Made by a program: the position numbers and the translations under genes
In this document: piece after piece, positions 48,572 through 58,322 of the stretch
How positions within the stretch are numbered: position 1 is the first letter of the stretch
How the letters are laid out: every line of letters begins with the position of its first letter
Assembly (NCBI RefSeq): GCF_001425005.1
Contig: NZ_LMDB01000022.1
Span: forward strand, 249,264-313,263
Direction of reading: 5' to 3'
DNA: 64,000 bases
From: Duganella sp. Root336D2
GTDB lineage: Bacteria; Pseudomonadota; Gammaproteobacteria; Burkholderiales; Burkholderiaceae_D
Notes under the pieces: generated by a model
The model's database searches: none
The model's input: only the letters and a program-made list of their open reading frames with translations
Told to the model about the DNA's origin: nothing

Positions 48572-49708
48572 ATGATTCCTCGCACCTTATTCACCGAAGA
48601 ACACGACATGCTGCGCGAATCCGCGCGCCGCTTCATGGAAACCGAAATCGCCCCGCATCATGAACGCTGGGAGGAGCGAGGCTATGTGGACCGCGACGCC
48701 TGGCGGAAGGCCGGTGCAGCTGGCTTCCTGTGCCCTACCATGCCGGAGCAGTACGGCGGCGTGGGCGTGGACCGCCGCTACAGCATGGTGCTGATCGAAG
48801 AACAGGCGCGCGTCGGCGCTTCGGGCCCTGGCTTCATGCTGCACTCCGAAATCGTGGCGCCCTACATCCTGCACTACGGCAGCGAGCACCTGAAGTCGCA
48901 TTACATTCCCAAGCTGGCCACCGGAGAAATGATCGGCGCGATCGCGATGACCGAGCCTGGTACCGGCTCCGACCTGCAAGGCGTGGCCACCACCGCGATT
49001 CGCGACGGCGATTATTACGTGATGAACGGCTCCAAGACCTTCATCACCAACGGCTGGAACGCCGACTGCGTGATCGTGGTCGCCAAGACCGACCCGACGG
49101 CCGGTGCCAAGGGCATCAGCCTGTTCGTGGTCGACACCTCGATGGAAGGCTTCAGCAAAGGCAAACGCCTGAAGAAGGCCGGCATGAAGGCGCAGGACAC
49201 CTCCGAGCTGTTTTTCGAAAACGTGCGCGTGCCGGCCCGGAACCTCCTGGGTGAAGAAGGCATGGGCTTCAAGTACCTGATGCAGGAACTGCCATGGGAG
49301 CGCATGCAGATCGCCATCATGGCGGTGCAAGCCGCCGAATCCGGCCTTGAATGGACCGTGCAATACACGCGCGACCGCAAGGCTTTCAAGCGTCCGATCG
49401 CCGAATTCCAGACTATTGCCCACGCGCTGGCCGAAATCAAGACCGAGGTGCAGATGTGCCGCGTGTTCGTCGACCGCTGCATGGAGCTGCTCATCGAGGA
49501 CAAGCTCGATGCCGCGACGGCGTCGATGGCCAAGTACTGGACCACCGAAATGCAGTTTCGCGTGCTGGACAAGTGCGTGCAGCTTCACGGCGGCTATGGT
49601 TACATGTGGGAATACCCGATCACCCGCGCCTGGGCCGATGCACGCGTGCAGCGCGTGTATGGAGGCACCAACGAAATCATGAAAGAACTGATCAGCCGTA
49701 CGCTGTAA
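48572..49708 (+). CDS. Acyl-CoA dehydrogenase
   Basis: A 378-aa FAD enzyme: [20 protein letters not shown] (about 126-145, FAD and substrate loop), [24 protein letters not shown]-type middle replaced by [20 protein letters not shown], and the C-terminal [20 protein letters not shown] and [12 protein letters not shown]. The catalytic Glu expected in the [10 protein letters not shown] segment or on helix G is not assigned with certainty. First step of the beta-oxidation operon; the chain or branch specificity is unknown. Confidence 0.93.
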   Translation: MIPRTLFTEEHDMLRESARRFMETEIAPHHERWEERGYVDRDAWRKAGAAGFLCPTMPEQYGGVGVDRRYSMVLIEEQARVGASGPGFMLHSEIVAPYILHYGSEHLKSHYIPKLATGEMIGAIAMTEPGTGSDLQGVATTAIRDGDYYVMNGSKTFITNGWNADCVIVVAKTDPTAGAKGISLFVVDTSMEGFSKGKRLKKAGMKAQDTSELFFENVRVPARNLLGEEGMGFKYLMQELPWERMQIAIMAVQAAESGLEWTVQYTRDRKAFKRPIAEFQTIAHALAEIKTEVQMCRVFVDRCMELLIEDKLDAATASMAKYWTTEMQFRVLDKCVQLHGGYGYMWEYPITRAWADARVQRVYGGTNEIMKELISRTL

Positions 49709-49718
49709 GGAGACCAGC

Positions 49719-50924
49719 TTGGAAGCTTATATCTTTGACGCCGTGCGCACGCCGCGCGGCAAGGGCAAGAAGGACGGTTCGCTGCACGGTGTAACGCCGC
49801 TGCGCCTGGCGGAGACTGCGCTGCGCGCGCTGGTCAGCCGCAACAACTTCGACAGCGCGATGATCGACGATGTGGTGCTGGGCTGCGTGGAGCCGGTCGG
49901 TGAGCAGGGCGCCTGCATTGGCCGCGTGGCGGCGCTGGCATCCGGCTACGCCGAGTCGGTCGCCGGCGTGCAGATCAACCGCTTCTGCGCTTCCGGCCTC
50001 GAGGCCTGCAATATGGCTGCGGCGCAGGTGATGTCCGGCCAGTCCGACATGGTGGTCGGCGGCGGCGTGGAGGCAATGTCGCGCGTGCCGATGGGTTCTT
50101 CCGGCGGCGCATGGCCGGTAGATCCGCAAAGCGCTTTCGACTCCTACTTCGTGCCGCAAGGGATCTCGGCCGACGCCATCGCGACCATCTGGGGCTACAG
50201 CCGCCGTGATGTCGACGCGTACGCAGTCGAATCGCAGCAGCGCGCCCACCGCGCCTGGCAGGAAGGCCGCTTCGCACGCTCGGTGGTGCCGGTGGTGGAC
50301 CGCAATGGTTTGACGATGCTGGCGCGCGATGAGCTGGTGCGTCCGGAAACTACCGTTGATTCGCTCGGCGCGCTGAAGGCGTCGTTTGCCGACATGGGCG
50401 CCAACTTTGGCTTTGATTCCGTCATCACGCAACGCTATCCCCAGATCGAGCAGATGCAGCACGTGCATCATGCCGGCAACAGCTCGGGCATCGTGGATGG
50501 TGCGGCTGCAGTGCTGATCGGTACGCGCGAAGCGGGCGAACGTGCGGGACTCAAGCCGCGCGCCCGGATCCGATCCTTCGCCTCGATCGGCAGCGAGCCT
50601 TCCATCATGCTGACCGGTCCAAGCTACGCCGCAGAAAAAGCATTGAAGCGCGCGGGCATGAAGGCGTCCGACATCGACCTGTATGAATTGAACGAGGCCT
50701 TTGCCTCTGTGGTGCTGCGTTTCATGGAAGTGATGAATGTGCCGCACGAGAAGATGAACGTCAACGGCGGTGCCATCGCCATGGGCCACCCGCTGGGCGC
50801 AACCGGCGCCATGATCCTCGGCACCTTGCTCGACGAGCTGGAACGCCGCGACCTGCAGGCCGGCCTTGCCACGCTGTGCGTTGGCGCTGGAATGGGCACT
50901 GCAACCATCATCGAGCGCATCTAA
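49719..50924 (+). CDS. Acetyl-CoA C-acyltransferase (thiolase)
   Basis: A 401-aa thiolase: [20 protein letters not shown] at the N-terminus, the acyl-enzyme Cys in [19 protein letters not shown] (about 88), [20 protein letters not shown] with catalytic His and the second Cys in [13 protein letters not shown]. The start appears to be TTG at 49719, eight bases after AAGGAG; no ATG fits the conserved N-terminus. It cleaves 3-ketoacyl-CoA, the last beta-oxidation step, and lies ten bases after the dehydrogenase gene. Confidence 0.94.
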   Translation: MEAYIFDAVRTPRGKGKKDGSLHGVTPLRLAETALRALVSRNNFDSAMIDDVVLGCVEPVGEQGACIGRVAALASGYAESVAGVQINRFCASGLEACNMAAAQVMSGQSDMVVGGGVEAMSRVPMGSSGGAWPVDPQSAFDSYFVPQGISADAIATIWGYSRRDVDAYAVESQQRAHRAWQEGRFARSVVPVVDRNGLTMLARDELVRPETTVDSLGALKASFADMGANFGFDSVITQRYPQIEQMQHVHHAGNSSGIVDGAAAVLIGTREAGERAGLKPRARIRSFASIGSEPSIMLTGPSYAAEKALKRAGMKASDIDLYELNEAFASVVLRFMEVMNVPHEKMNVNGGAIAMGHPLGATGAMILGTLLDELERRDLQAGLATLCVGAGMGTATIIERI

Positions 50925-50936
50925 GGGAGACGGACA

Positions 50937-53069
50937 ATGATCGATTACAGCCTGGATTCCCAAGGCGTTGCTACCCTGAGCTGGAATATGCCGGGGCGCA
51001 GCCAGAATGTTTTGAATGAGGACAGCTGCCTCGCACTGTGCGAACTGGTAGAGCGCGTGATTGCCGACGCAGCCGTGAAGGGCGTGCTGATGACGTCCGC
51101 CAAGCCGGACTTCATCGCTGGCGGCGACCTGGAATGGCTGCTGTCCGCGAAGACTGCCGAAGTGCTGTTTGAGCGCGTGGTGCGCCTCGACCGCGCGCTG
51201 CGCAAGCTGGAGACCTGCGGCAAGCCGGTCGCCATGGCGCTGCCGGGAACAACGCTTGGCGGAGGGCTGGAGGTGGCGCTGTGCGGCCATTACCGCGTGG
51301 CGGCCGATAACCCGAAAGCGCGTTTCGGTTTGCCGGAAGTGACGCTCGGCCTGCTGCCGGGCGGTGGCGGTACACAGCGTTTGCCGCGCCTGGTCGGCAT
51401 CCAGAAGTCCTTGCCGATGCTGTTGGAAGGAAAGCGCCTGGGTGCTGCCGCTGCGCGCGAATTGGGCATCCTGAACGAAGTTGTCCCGGCCGGCACCGAA
51501 CTGGATGCGGCGCGCGCATGGCTGGGAAGCGCGATCGCTGCCGGCGGCGTGCAGCAGCCCTGGGATGCGAAGGGATTCAAGATCCCGAGCGGCGCGGTAT
51601 CTTCGCCGGCGGTGCAGCAGGTATTCATGGCGGCTAACGCCATGCTGCGTGCCAAGACCTACGGCAACTACCCGGCGCCGCGCAATATCCTGTCCTGCGT
51701 ATACGAAGGCCTGATCACGGACCTCGACACCGGCTTGATGACGGAAGCGCGCTACTTCGTGCAAACCGTGTTGTCGCCGGAAGCGAAGAACATGATCCGC
51801 ACGCTGTTCTTCAGCATGAACGAGGCAAACAAGCTGGCCTCGCGCCCGAAGGAAGTGCCGCAGCAGAAGTACAGCAAGATCGGTGTGTTGGGCGCGGGCA
51901 TGATGGGCGCCGGCATTGCTTATGTCGCCGCCAAAGCGGGCATCGAGGTCGTGCTGGTCGATACCGCACAAGAAGCGGCCGAGAAAGGCAAAGCGCATTC
52001 GGCGGCGCTGCTCGCCAAGCAGCAGCAACGCGGCCAGGTCTCCGCCGAAAAATCGGAGGCGCTGCTGGCACGTATTACCCCGACGACCGACTTTTCGCTG
52101 CTGGCCGGCGCGGACATGGTGGTGGAAGCGGTCTTCGAAGATCGCGGCATCAAGGCCGACGTGACGCGCCGTGCAGAGGCTGTGCTGGGGGCGGATGCGG
52201 TCTTTGCGTCCAACACCTCCACCTTGCCGATCACCGGCCTGGCGGAAGCTAGCGCGCGCCCTGCCAATTTCATCGGCCTGCATTTCTTCTCGCCGGTGGA
52301 CCGCATGGCCATCGTCGAAATCATCGTCGGCAAGCAGACCTCCGAAGCCACGCTGGCACGCTCGATGGACCTGGTTCGTGCGCTGGGCATGACGCCGATT
52401 GTGGTCAACGATGCGCGCGGTTTCTATACCAGCCGCGTGTTCTCGACCTATGTGCTGGAAGGCCTGGCTCTCCTGGCGGAAGGTGTCGCGCCCGCACTGA
52501 TCGAAAACGCCGGCCTGCAGGCGGGCATGCCGGTCGGCCCGCTTGCGCTGACGGACGAAGTGTCGTCCGAGTTGATCTGGAAGATCGACCGCCAGACGCA
52601 CCTTGACCTGGGCGATGCCTACCAGGCCCGTCCAGGCCACGAAGTCGCGGCGCGCATGGTGGAACTGGGCCGCATCGGCAAGAAGGCCGGCAAAGGTTTT
52701 TACGAGTATCCGGAAGGCGGCAGGAAGTCGCTGTGGAGCGGCCTGGCGGAACTGTTCCCACGCGCCGCAGTGCAGCCGGACGTAAATGCCGTGGCCGAGC
52801 GACTGACCGTGGTACAGGCTGTCGAAACCGCACGCTGCATGGATGAAGGCGTACTGCGCTCCGCGCGCGATGCGGACGTCGGTGCTATCCTCGCATGGGG
52901 CTTCCCGCCATTCCGCGGCGGTCCGTTGAGCATGATCGACAATGCCGGACCGGCGGCCTTCGTGGCGCAGTGTGAACGCCTGGCGGCCGCTCACGGTGAC
53001 CGCTTTGCGCCGCCGGGGCAGTTGAAGGCGATGGCCGCTGCCGGGACTACTTACTACACGGAGCGTTGA
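50937..53069 (+). CDS. FadJ/FadB-like enoyl-CoA hydratase / 3-hydroxyacyl-CoA dehydrogenase
   Basis: A 710-aa bifunctional enzyme. The crotonase part has TTLGGGLEVALCGHYRVAA and FGLPEVTLGLLPGGGGTQRL with the two catalytic Glu residues (about 112 and 132). The dehydrogenase part begins IGVLGAGMMGAGIAYVAAKA (about 313), with NTSTLPITGLA, GLHFFSPVDRMAIVEI and NDARGFYTSRVF. The C-terminal 3HCDH domain ends in WGFPPFRGGPLSMID. It carries out hydration and oxidation between the dehydrogenase and thiolase steps encoded upstream. Confidence 0.95.
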   Translation: MIDYSLDSQGVATLSWNMPGRSQNVLNEDSCLALCELVERVIADAAVKGVLMTSAKPDFIAGGDLEWLLSAKTAEVLFERVVRLDRALRKLETCGKPVAMALPGTTLGGGLEVALCGHYRVAADNPKARFGLPEVTLGLLPGGGGTQRLPRLVGIQKSLPMLLEGKRLGAAAARELGILNEVVPAGTELDAARAWLGSAIAAGGVQQPWDAKGFKIPSGAVSSPAVQQVFMAANAMLRAKTYGNYPAPRNILSCVYEGLITDLDTGLMTEARYFVQTVLSPEAKNMIRTLFFSMNEANKLASRPKEVPQQKYSKIGVLGAGMMGAGIAYVAAKAGIEVVLVDTAQEAAEKGKAHSAALLAKQQQRGQVSAEKSEALLARITPTTDFSLLAGADMVVEAVFEDRGIKADVTRRAEAVLGADAVFASNTSTLPITGLAEASARPANFIGLHFFSPVDRMAIVEIIVGKQTSEATLARSMDLVRALGMTPIVVNDARGFYTSRVFSTYVLEGLALLAEGVAPALIENAGLQAGMPVGPLALTDEVSSELIWKIDRQTHLDLGDAYQARPGHEVAARMVELGRIGKKAGKGFYEYPEGGRKSLWSGLAELFPRAAVQPDVNAVAERLTVVQAVETARCMDEGVLRSARDADVGAILAWGFPPFRGGPLSMIDNAGPAAFVAQCERLAAAHGDRFAPPGQLKAMAAAGTTYYTER

Positions 53070-53070
53070 G

Positions 53071-54153
53071 ATGGGCGTGCTGTCCGGAGTCAGGATCATC
53101 GAGATAGCGGGCATTGGCCCGGGCCCGTTTTGCGGCATGCTGCTGGCGGACCTGGGCGCGGAAGTGATCGTGGTCGAGCGTCCCGGCCCGGCGGAGATAC
53201 CGACCGCAGGCATCCTGCGTCGCGGCAAGCGCTCGCTGGCGCTGGATCTCAAAGAGCCGGGCGCCATCGATACCGTGCTGCAACTGGTCGAGGATGCCGA
53301 CGGCCTGATCGAGGGTATGCGGCCCGGTGCAATGGAACGCCTTGGCCTGGGACCGGACGTATGCCTGGCGCGCAACCCACGCCTTGCCTACGGACGCATG
53401 ACTGGCTGGGGCCAGGACGGTCCGCTGGCTCAGTCGGCAGGGCACGACAACAACTACATCGCACTTTCGGGAGCGCTGCATTACGCCGGCGCTGGCGACG
53501 TGCCGCCGGTAACGCCGCCAACGCTGGTCGGTGACCTTGGCGGCGGGGCGCTGTATCTTGCCCTGGGCCTGGTTTCCGCCGTTCTGCACGCACGCGGCGG
53601 CGGCAAGGGGCAGGTGATCGACGCTGCCATCGTCGACGGCTCCGCGCACATGATGAACCTCTTGCTGGACCTGTCGGCGGTGGGCCTGATGCGCGAGCAG
53701 CGCGGCACCTCGGTGCTGGATGGGCCGCACTGGTTCAACACTTACCGCTGCAAGGATGGACGCGATATCACCGTTGGCGCGCTGGAGGGCAAGTTCTACA
53801 AACTGCTGCTGGAGAAACTTGGGTTGGCTGGGGACCGGCGCTTCGCGGCGCAGCATGCCGCGGGCCAGTGGCCGCTGCAGCGGGCTGCGTTTGCCGAACT
53901 GTTTGCGATGCGTACGCGTGACGAATGGTGCGCACTGCTGGAGGGGACGGACGCTTGCTTCGCGCCGGTGCTGGCGCCGTCGGAGGCGGCGCAGCACCCG
54001 CATATGCAGGCGCGCGGCGTTTATTCCACCGAAGGAGTACTGCAAGCGAACGCCGCGCCGCGGTTCTCCGCCAGCCGGGCATCGTCGGGGCCGAACGCAA
54101 TTCCAGCCGTCGGCCAGCACAACGAGGAAATCCTCGCGGCGCTGCGACGGTAG
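53071..54153 (+). CDS. Alpha-methylacyl-CoA racemase (CaiB/BaiF family III CoA-transferase fold)
   Basis: A 360-aa protein of the AMACR subgroup: MGVLSGVRIIEIAGIGPGPF, CGMLLADLGAEVIVVERPG, then GWGQDGPLAQSAGHDNNYIA and VGDLGGGALYLALGL. His125 and Asp155 align with the acid-base pair of mycobacterial MCR (His126/Asp156, recalled). It interconverts (R)- and (S)-2-methylacyl-CoA, so that dehydrogenases specific for S can act. Its presence suggests that the operon degrades 2-methyl-branched acyl chains. It starts two bases after the fad-like gene stop codon. Confidence 0.92.
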   Translation: MGVLSGVRIIEIAGIGPGPFCGMLLADLGAEVIVVERPGPAEIPTAGILRRGKRSLALDLKEPGAIDTVLQLVEDADGLIEGMRPGAMERLGLGPDVCLARNPRLAYGRMTGWGQDGPLAQSAGHDNNYIALSGALHYAGAGDVPPVTPPTLVGDLGGGALYLALGLVSAVLHARGGGKGQVIDAAIVDGSAHMMNLLLDLSAVGLMREQRGTSVLDGPHWFNTYRCKDGRDITVGALEGKFYKLLLEKLGLAGDRRFAAQHAAGQWPLQRAAFAELFAMRTRDEWCALLEGTDACFAPVLAPSEAAQHPHMQARGVYSTEGVLQANAAPRFSASRASSGPNAIPAVGQHNEEILAALRR

Positions 54154-54159
54154 ATGGTC

Positions 54160-55914
54160 TTATTGCGGCAGGAAGCCGCGCAGGAAGTCGAGCAATACCT
54201 GCGCGGCGATTTCCGCATCGTCGGCGGTCATGGTCTCCAGCGGGTTGTGGCTGATGCCCCCGTTGCCGCAGCGTGTGAACAGCATGCACACGTCGGTCAG
54301 GGCCGCAATCGCCATCGCATCATGGCCGGCACCGGATAGCAGGTCAAAGCGCGGCAAGCCGCTGCGCTGGACTGCATCGCCAAGCTGCTGCATCAACCAC
54401 GGTGCGCACGGCGCGGCATTGGCCTCCACGATCTTCTCCACCTTGACTTCGATATTGCGGCGCGCGCAGATGGCCGCCAGCCCATCCAGCACATCGCGCA
54501 CCGCCGCCTCGCGCACCGTATCGTCGGCAGCGCGGATGTCGAGCGATAGTTTGCATGCGCCGGGAATCACGTTGACCGAACCGCCGGGTACCTGAAGCTG
54601 GCCGACTGTTCCTACCAATGCCTCGCCCTGTGCACAACGCTGCTCGACCAGCAGCACGATTTCGGCCGCCGCCGCGGCCGCATCTTTGCGCATATGCATA
54701 GGCGTTGTGCCGGCATGGCTGGCAACGCCCTGCAATTCGACCAGGAAGCGCGAGCTGCCGGCGATGGCGGTCACGACGCCTACCGGCAGGCCATGCTGCA
54801 GCAGGACCGGGCCTTGTTCGATGTGGACCTCGACATAGGCGGCGATATCTTCGCGGCGCCGCGCAATCGCGGGAATGGCGGCGATATCGTGGCCTGCGGC
54901 GGCAAGCGCATCGCGCATCTTGACGCCATCGGCGTCAAGCGCGTCCAGCAGGGCCATATCGAACCTGCCGGTGACGGCGTTACTGCCAAGGAAGGTACTG
55001 CGGAAGCGCACGCCTTCTTCTTCCGCGAAGCCGATCACCTCGAAGTTGAAAGGCAGCTTTTCGCCCTTGGCGTGCAGGTGGCGCACGATGGCGATCGGCA
55101 GCAGGATGCCTAGGCGACCGTCGTATTTTCCGCCGTTCCGTACGGTGTCGTAATGCGAGCCGGTGAGGACGGTCTTTGCGCCTGGCGCATTGGACAGGTG
55201 GCGGCCAACGACGTTGCCAACAGCATCGATCTCGACCTGCATGCCGGCTTCGCGCATCCACGTGGCCAGTTGCGCGGCGGTAGCGCGATGGGCGTCGGTC
55301 ATATAGGCGCAGGTGAGGGCGCCTTGGTCATCGCTCCACTGGGCCAGGTCTTCCGACCATTGCATGATCTGCGGGCCGAACTCCAGCTTCACGCCCAGCA
55401 GGTCGTTCAAGCGAATTTCGGCGATACGGTGAATCTGGCGCAGGCATTCCGCGGTTTCGTCCGCCTTCTGGTTTTTCAGGCGGCGTGCGAAGGTGGCGAT
55501 GACGGCTTCGCGCGTCAAGCCTTGCCCCGTAGGACCTTTGACGGCAAGGATGAAGGGGAAGCCGAACTTGGCGTTGTAATCGGCATTCAGCTTATGCAGG
55601 GTTGCGAATTCCTCCGCGCTGCACAGGTTCAGGCCGGACCTGGCTTGTTCACTGGTTGATTCGGCAGTCAGTTCGCCGGCGATGGCGGCCTTGCCGGCCA
55701 GTTCAGGGTGGGCACGGATCAGGCCAAGCTGCTCGGCCTCGGTCGCACCATTCACCACGCCCTGCAATGCCTGCTTCAGCGCCGCCAATGTCGCAAATGG
55801 CCGCCGGGCCGCAGCGCGTTCCGGAATCCATGGCGAATGTTCGTAGATGCCGCGCAGGCGGTCAACAAAAGCGGCAAGGTCGCAGGAATTCAGTTCAGGG
55901 AGAGTCGTGGTCAT
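54160..55914 (-). CDS. Fused OHCU decarboxylase (UraD) and allantoate amidohydrolase
   Basis: A 584-aa two-domain protein. Residues about 10-168 are an OHCU decarboxylase: HPELAGKAA (His69/Glu71) and KFGFPFILAVKG. Residues about 180-584 are an M20 allantoate amidohydrolase: GSHYDTVRNGGKYDGRLGIL, GFAEEEGVRFRSTFLGS, HIEQGPVLLQHG, GVASHAGTTPMHMRKDA and SGAGHDAMAIAALTD. The two halves act at separated steps, OHCU to S-allantoin and allantoate to ureidoglycine; allantoinase is not in the window. It lies near puuD, which makes the upstream intermediate. Its convergent neighbour is the racemase gene. Confidence 0.93.
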   Translation of the reverse strand: MTTTLPELNSCDLAAFVDRLRGIYEHSPWIPERAAARRPFATLAALKQALQGVVNGATEAEQLGLIRAHPELAGKAAIAGELTAESTSEQARSGLNLCSAEEFATLHKLNADYNAKFGFPFILAVKGPTGQGLTREAVIATFARRLKNQKADETAECLRQIHRIAEIRLNDLLGVKLEFGPQIMQWSEDLAQWSDDQGALTCAYMTDAHRATAAQLATWMREAGMQVEIDAVGNVVGRHLSNAPGAKTVLTGSHYDTVRNGGKYDGRLGILLPIAIVRHLHAKGEKLPFNFEVIGFAEEEGVRFRSTFLGSNAVTGRFDMALLDALDADGVKMRDALAAAGHDIAAIPAIARRREDIAAYVEVHIEQGPVLLQHGLPVGVVTAIAGSSRFLVELQGVASHAGTTPMHMRKDAAAAAAEIVLLVEQRCAQGEALVGTVGQLQVPGGSVNVIPGACKLSLDIRAADDTVREAAVRDVLDGLAAICARRNIEVKVEKIVEANAAPCAPWLMQQLGDAVQRSGLPRFDLLSGAGHDAMAIAALTDVCMLFTRCGNGGISHNPLETMTADDAEIAAQVLLDFLRGFLPQ

Positions 55915-55992
55915 TGCTTTGTCCTATCTTGAACAATCGATCATATCCCGATCAGTGTCTCGCGCCATAAGCGCCCCTATATACCTGCCATT

Positions 55993-56071
55993 ATGAAAGT
56001 CGGGGTCAGGTCCGGCAATCGGACATTTGCGCAGCAAATGTCCGATTGCCGGACCTGACCCCGACTTTCAT
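55993..56071. repeat. 38-bp perfect inverted repeat
   Basis: The arms at 55993-56030 and 56034-56071 are exact inverted copies around a 3-base GCA loop. The sequence contains GGGGTCAGGTCCGGCAATCG-type units, related in style but not identical to the GGGTCAGACCC elements elsewhere. It runs into the lysR stop codon on the minus strand and lies 79 bases upstream of the UraD-fusion gene. No T-tract follows on either strand. Confidence 0.95.
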
Positions 56072-57000
56072 CACAGAGCCTTGGCGGCGGCGGTGACCTG
56101 GTCGCGCAGCCATTTGTGTTCGGGGGCCTGGTGCACGCGTTCGTGCCAGAGCTGGTAGAAGCGCATCGGCGGGAACTTGACCGGCGGCGTAAATACTTTG
56201 AGCGGTAGCGAGTTTTCGTAAAAACGCAGGAACTGGCGGCCTGTGGTCAGCACCAGGTCGGTCTGCGCCAGCATGTACGGGATCAGGCTGAAATAGGCCG
56301 ATTCCACCGCTACATTGCGCCGCATTCCCTGGCGTTCCAGGAAGGAGTCGATCACGCCGCCGTATCCAGGCACCATTTGCGATGGTGCGACATGCGGCAG
56401 GGTGAGGTAGTCGTCCAGCGACATCGCGTCGCTGGCGGTGCGCTTGGCATATGGGCTGCCGGCATGCATGGCGCAGATGATCGGGTCTTCGAACAGTTTG
56501 GAAATGTGCAGGTGCTGCGGCGGTTCGTCCCAGTTGGCGATGACCAGGTCCATGTCGCCGTCCGACAGCAGGCGCAGGTAGTCGGTGCCGGGGCCGATCG
56601 AGTGGATCACCACGCGGCTCTTGGGTGAGCCCCGGCGTAGCATCGCCACCACATTCGGCAGGAACTGGCTGTCCAGGTAATCCGGCGCCGCGATGTTGAA
56701 GGTGCGCGCTTCCTCCTGCGCTACAAACGGCGTTTTTTTCACGAACAGCGATTCCGTCTCGTCCAGGATGCGCTTGGCCGGCTTGAGCAGGCTTTCACCG
56801 TGCTGGGTCGGCACCATGCCGCGCGCGCCGCGCACCAGCAGTGGATCGCCGGTCAGCTCGCGCAGTTTTCGCAGCGAGGCGGAAATCGAGGGTTGCGGTT
56901 GATTCAGTTTGAGCGCCACGCGCGACACGTTCTTCTCGACCAGCAGCAGGTAGAGAATTCGGATGAGGTGAATATCGAGGTGTTGCGGCAGGCCGGACAT
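56071..57000 (-). CDS. LysR-family regulator divergent from puuD
   Basis: A 309-aa LTTR: the HTH is in DIHLIRILYLLLVEKNVSRV and ALKLNQPQPSISASLRKLRE; the C-terminal effector domain (about 95-300) resembles NodD/LinR-type regulators. It diverges from puuD across a 113-bp region rich in inverted repeats, so it probably controls urate and allantoate genes in response to a purine catabolite (inference). Confidence 0.9.
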   Translation of the reverse strand: MSGLPQHLDIHLIRILYLLLVEKNVSRVALKLNQPQPSISASLRKLRELTGDPLLVRGARGMVPTQHGESLLKPAKRILDETESLFVKKTPFVAQEEARTFNIAAPDYLDSQFLPNVVAMLRRGSPKSRVVIHSIGPGTDYLRLLSDGDMDLVIANWDEPPQHLHISKLFEDPIICAMHAGSPYAKRTASDAMSLDDYLTLPHVAPSQMVPGYGGVIDSFLERQGMRRNVAVESAYFSLIPYMLAQTDLVLTTGRQFLRFYENSLPLKVFTPPVKFPPMRFYQLWHERVHQAPEHKWLRDQVTAAAKAL

Positions 57001-57008
57001 CTTGCTTA

Positions 57009-57053
57009 CGTATATGAATTCGAATATCTTGAATATACGACATATTTCATGTC
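57009..57053. promoter_or_regulatory. Candidate LysR operators between lysR and puuD
   Basis: CGTATAT (57009-57015) and ATATACG (57033-57039) are inverted with 17 bases between; GAATAT is repeated at 57022-57027 and 57031-57036; GACAT (57039-57043) and ATGTC (57049-57053) form a second palindrome. Clustering of such sites between a LysR gene and its divergent target is typical of LTTR control. Confidence 0.5.
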
Positions 57054-57113
57054 GTGGGGGCTCGAAAGCGCGTATCTTCGATAGATTGCCACTTCTTCAA
57101 CTCAAGGATTTAC

Positions 57114-58322
57114 ATGGAATACCTGCTGCCCTACGGCTTGGAATGGGCGAATCTGCTGGTGCGCTGGCTGCACATCATCACGGGCATCGCCTGGATTGGC
57201 GCGTCGTTCTATTTCGTCTGGCTGGATAACTCGATCCGTCCGCCGGCTCCAGGTTCGGACCTGGCGAAGAAGGGCGTCTCCGGCGAGTTGTGGGCGGTGC
57301 ACGGCGGCGGTTTCTATAATCCGCAAAAATACCTGGTGGCGCCGGCCGAACTGCCGAAGGAGCTGCACTGGTTCAAGTGGGAGGCCTATTCCACCTGGCT
57401 GTCCGGCATCGCGCTGCTGACGATTGCCTATTACTTCAATGCGCAGGCCATGATGGTGGACAAGCAGGTGGCGGACCTCTCCAGCCTGCAGGCGGTCGGC
57501 ATCGGCATCGGCTTCCTGGTTGCCGGCTGGGTGGTGTACGACGCCCTGTGCCGCTCCCCGCTGGGCAAGAGCGAGAAGTGGCTTGGCCTGGTTGTGTTCA
57601 TGTTGCTGGTTGCCGCGGCTTATGCGCTGACGCACTTGCTTAGCGGCCGGGCGGCCTTTATCCACATCGGCGCCATGATCGGCACCATCATGGTGGCCAA
57701 TGTGGCGATGCTGATCATCCCGGGCCAGCGCAAGATGGTGCAAGCCATGCAGGCGGGCAGCCTGCCGGACCCGATCCACGGCATCAAGGCCAAGCAGCGC
57801 AGTGTGCACAATAACTACTTCACGCTGCCGGTGCTGTTCATCATGATCAGCAATCACTATGCGATGACCTACCAGAACAAGAATGCCTGGCTGGTGCTCG
57901 GTTTTATCATGGCGGCCGGCGTCTTCATTCGCCACTTCTTCAACCTGCGCCACAAAGGGCGAGTCGAGTGGCGCTATCCGGCGATTGGCGTGGCACTGCT
58001 GCTGGCGATTGCCGTGGTCATTGCACCATCCAAGCCTGCCGCCGTGAAGCCTGCGGCAGATCCCGCGGCGCAATTCGCGAAAGTGAAATCGATTGTCGAC
58101 CAGCGCTGCCTGGCCTGCCATTCGGCGACGCCAACCCAGCCCGGTTTCGCCACGGCGCCGGCCGGCGTGATGTTCGACACGGCTGACCAGGTGCACCAGC
58201 GCGCGGCGCAGATTCACAAGCGCGCGGTGGAGCAGAAAGATATGCCGATCGGTAACCTGACCAATATGACTGACGCGGAACGCGCCGAACTGGGCGCCTG
58301 GTTCGCAGCAGGAGCGAAATGA
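57114..58322 (+). CDS. puuD: Membrane urate hydroxylase with cytochrome c domain
   Basis: A 402-aa protein. The N-terminal membrane domain (about eight segments) has the PuuD blocks WANLLVRWLHIITGIAWIGA, YFVWLDNSIRPP, WAVHGGGFYNPQKY and WEAYSTWLSGIALL. The C-terminal tail (about 310-400) has a single haem c site CLACH and a downstream Met ligand candidate (DMPIG). It oxidises urate to 5-hydroxyisourate in the membrane and passes electrons through the cytochrome. The start at 57114 follows AAGGA; the upstream in-frame start at 57054 has no such site. Confidence 0.95.
   Translation: MEYLLPYGLEWANLLVRWLHIITGIAWIGASFYFVWLDNSIRPPAPGSDLAKKGVSGELWAVHGGGFYNPQKYLVAPAELPKELHWFKWEAYSTWLSGIALLTIAYYFNAQAMMVDKQVADLSSLQAVGIGIGFLVAGWVVYDALCRSPLGKSEKWLGLVVFMLLVAAAYALTHLLSGRAAFIHIGAMIGTIMVANVAMLIIPGQRKMVQAMQAGSLPDPIHGIKAKQRSVHNNYFTLPVLFIMISNHYAMTYQNKNAWLVLGFIMAAGVFIRHFFNLRHKGRVEWRYPAIGVALLLAIAVVIAPSKPAAVKPAADPAAQFAKVKSIVDQRCLACHSATPTQPGFATAPAGVMFDTADQVHQRAAQIHKRAVEQKDMPIGNLTNMTDAERAELGAWFAAGAK

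Noticed and set aside
49692..53375. A 1227-codon open frame on the minus strand
   Set aside because: It is antisense to three convincingly assigned beta-oxidation genes, its translation is rich in Arg, His and Ala with no domain, and such frames are common in GC-rich DNA.
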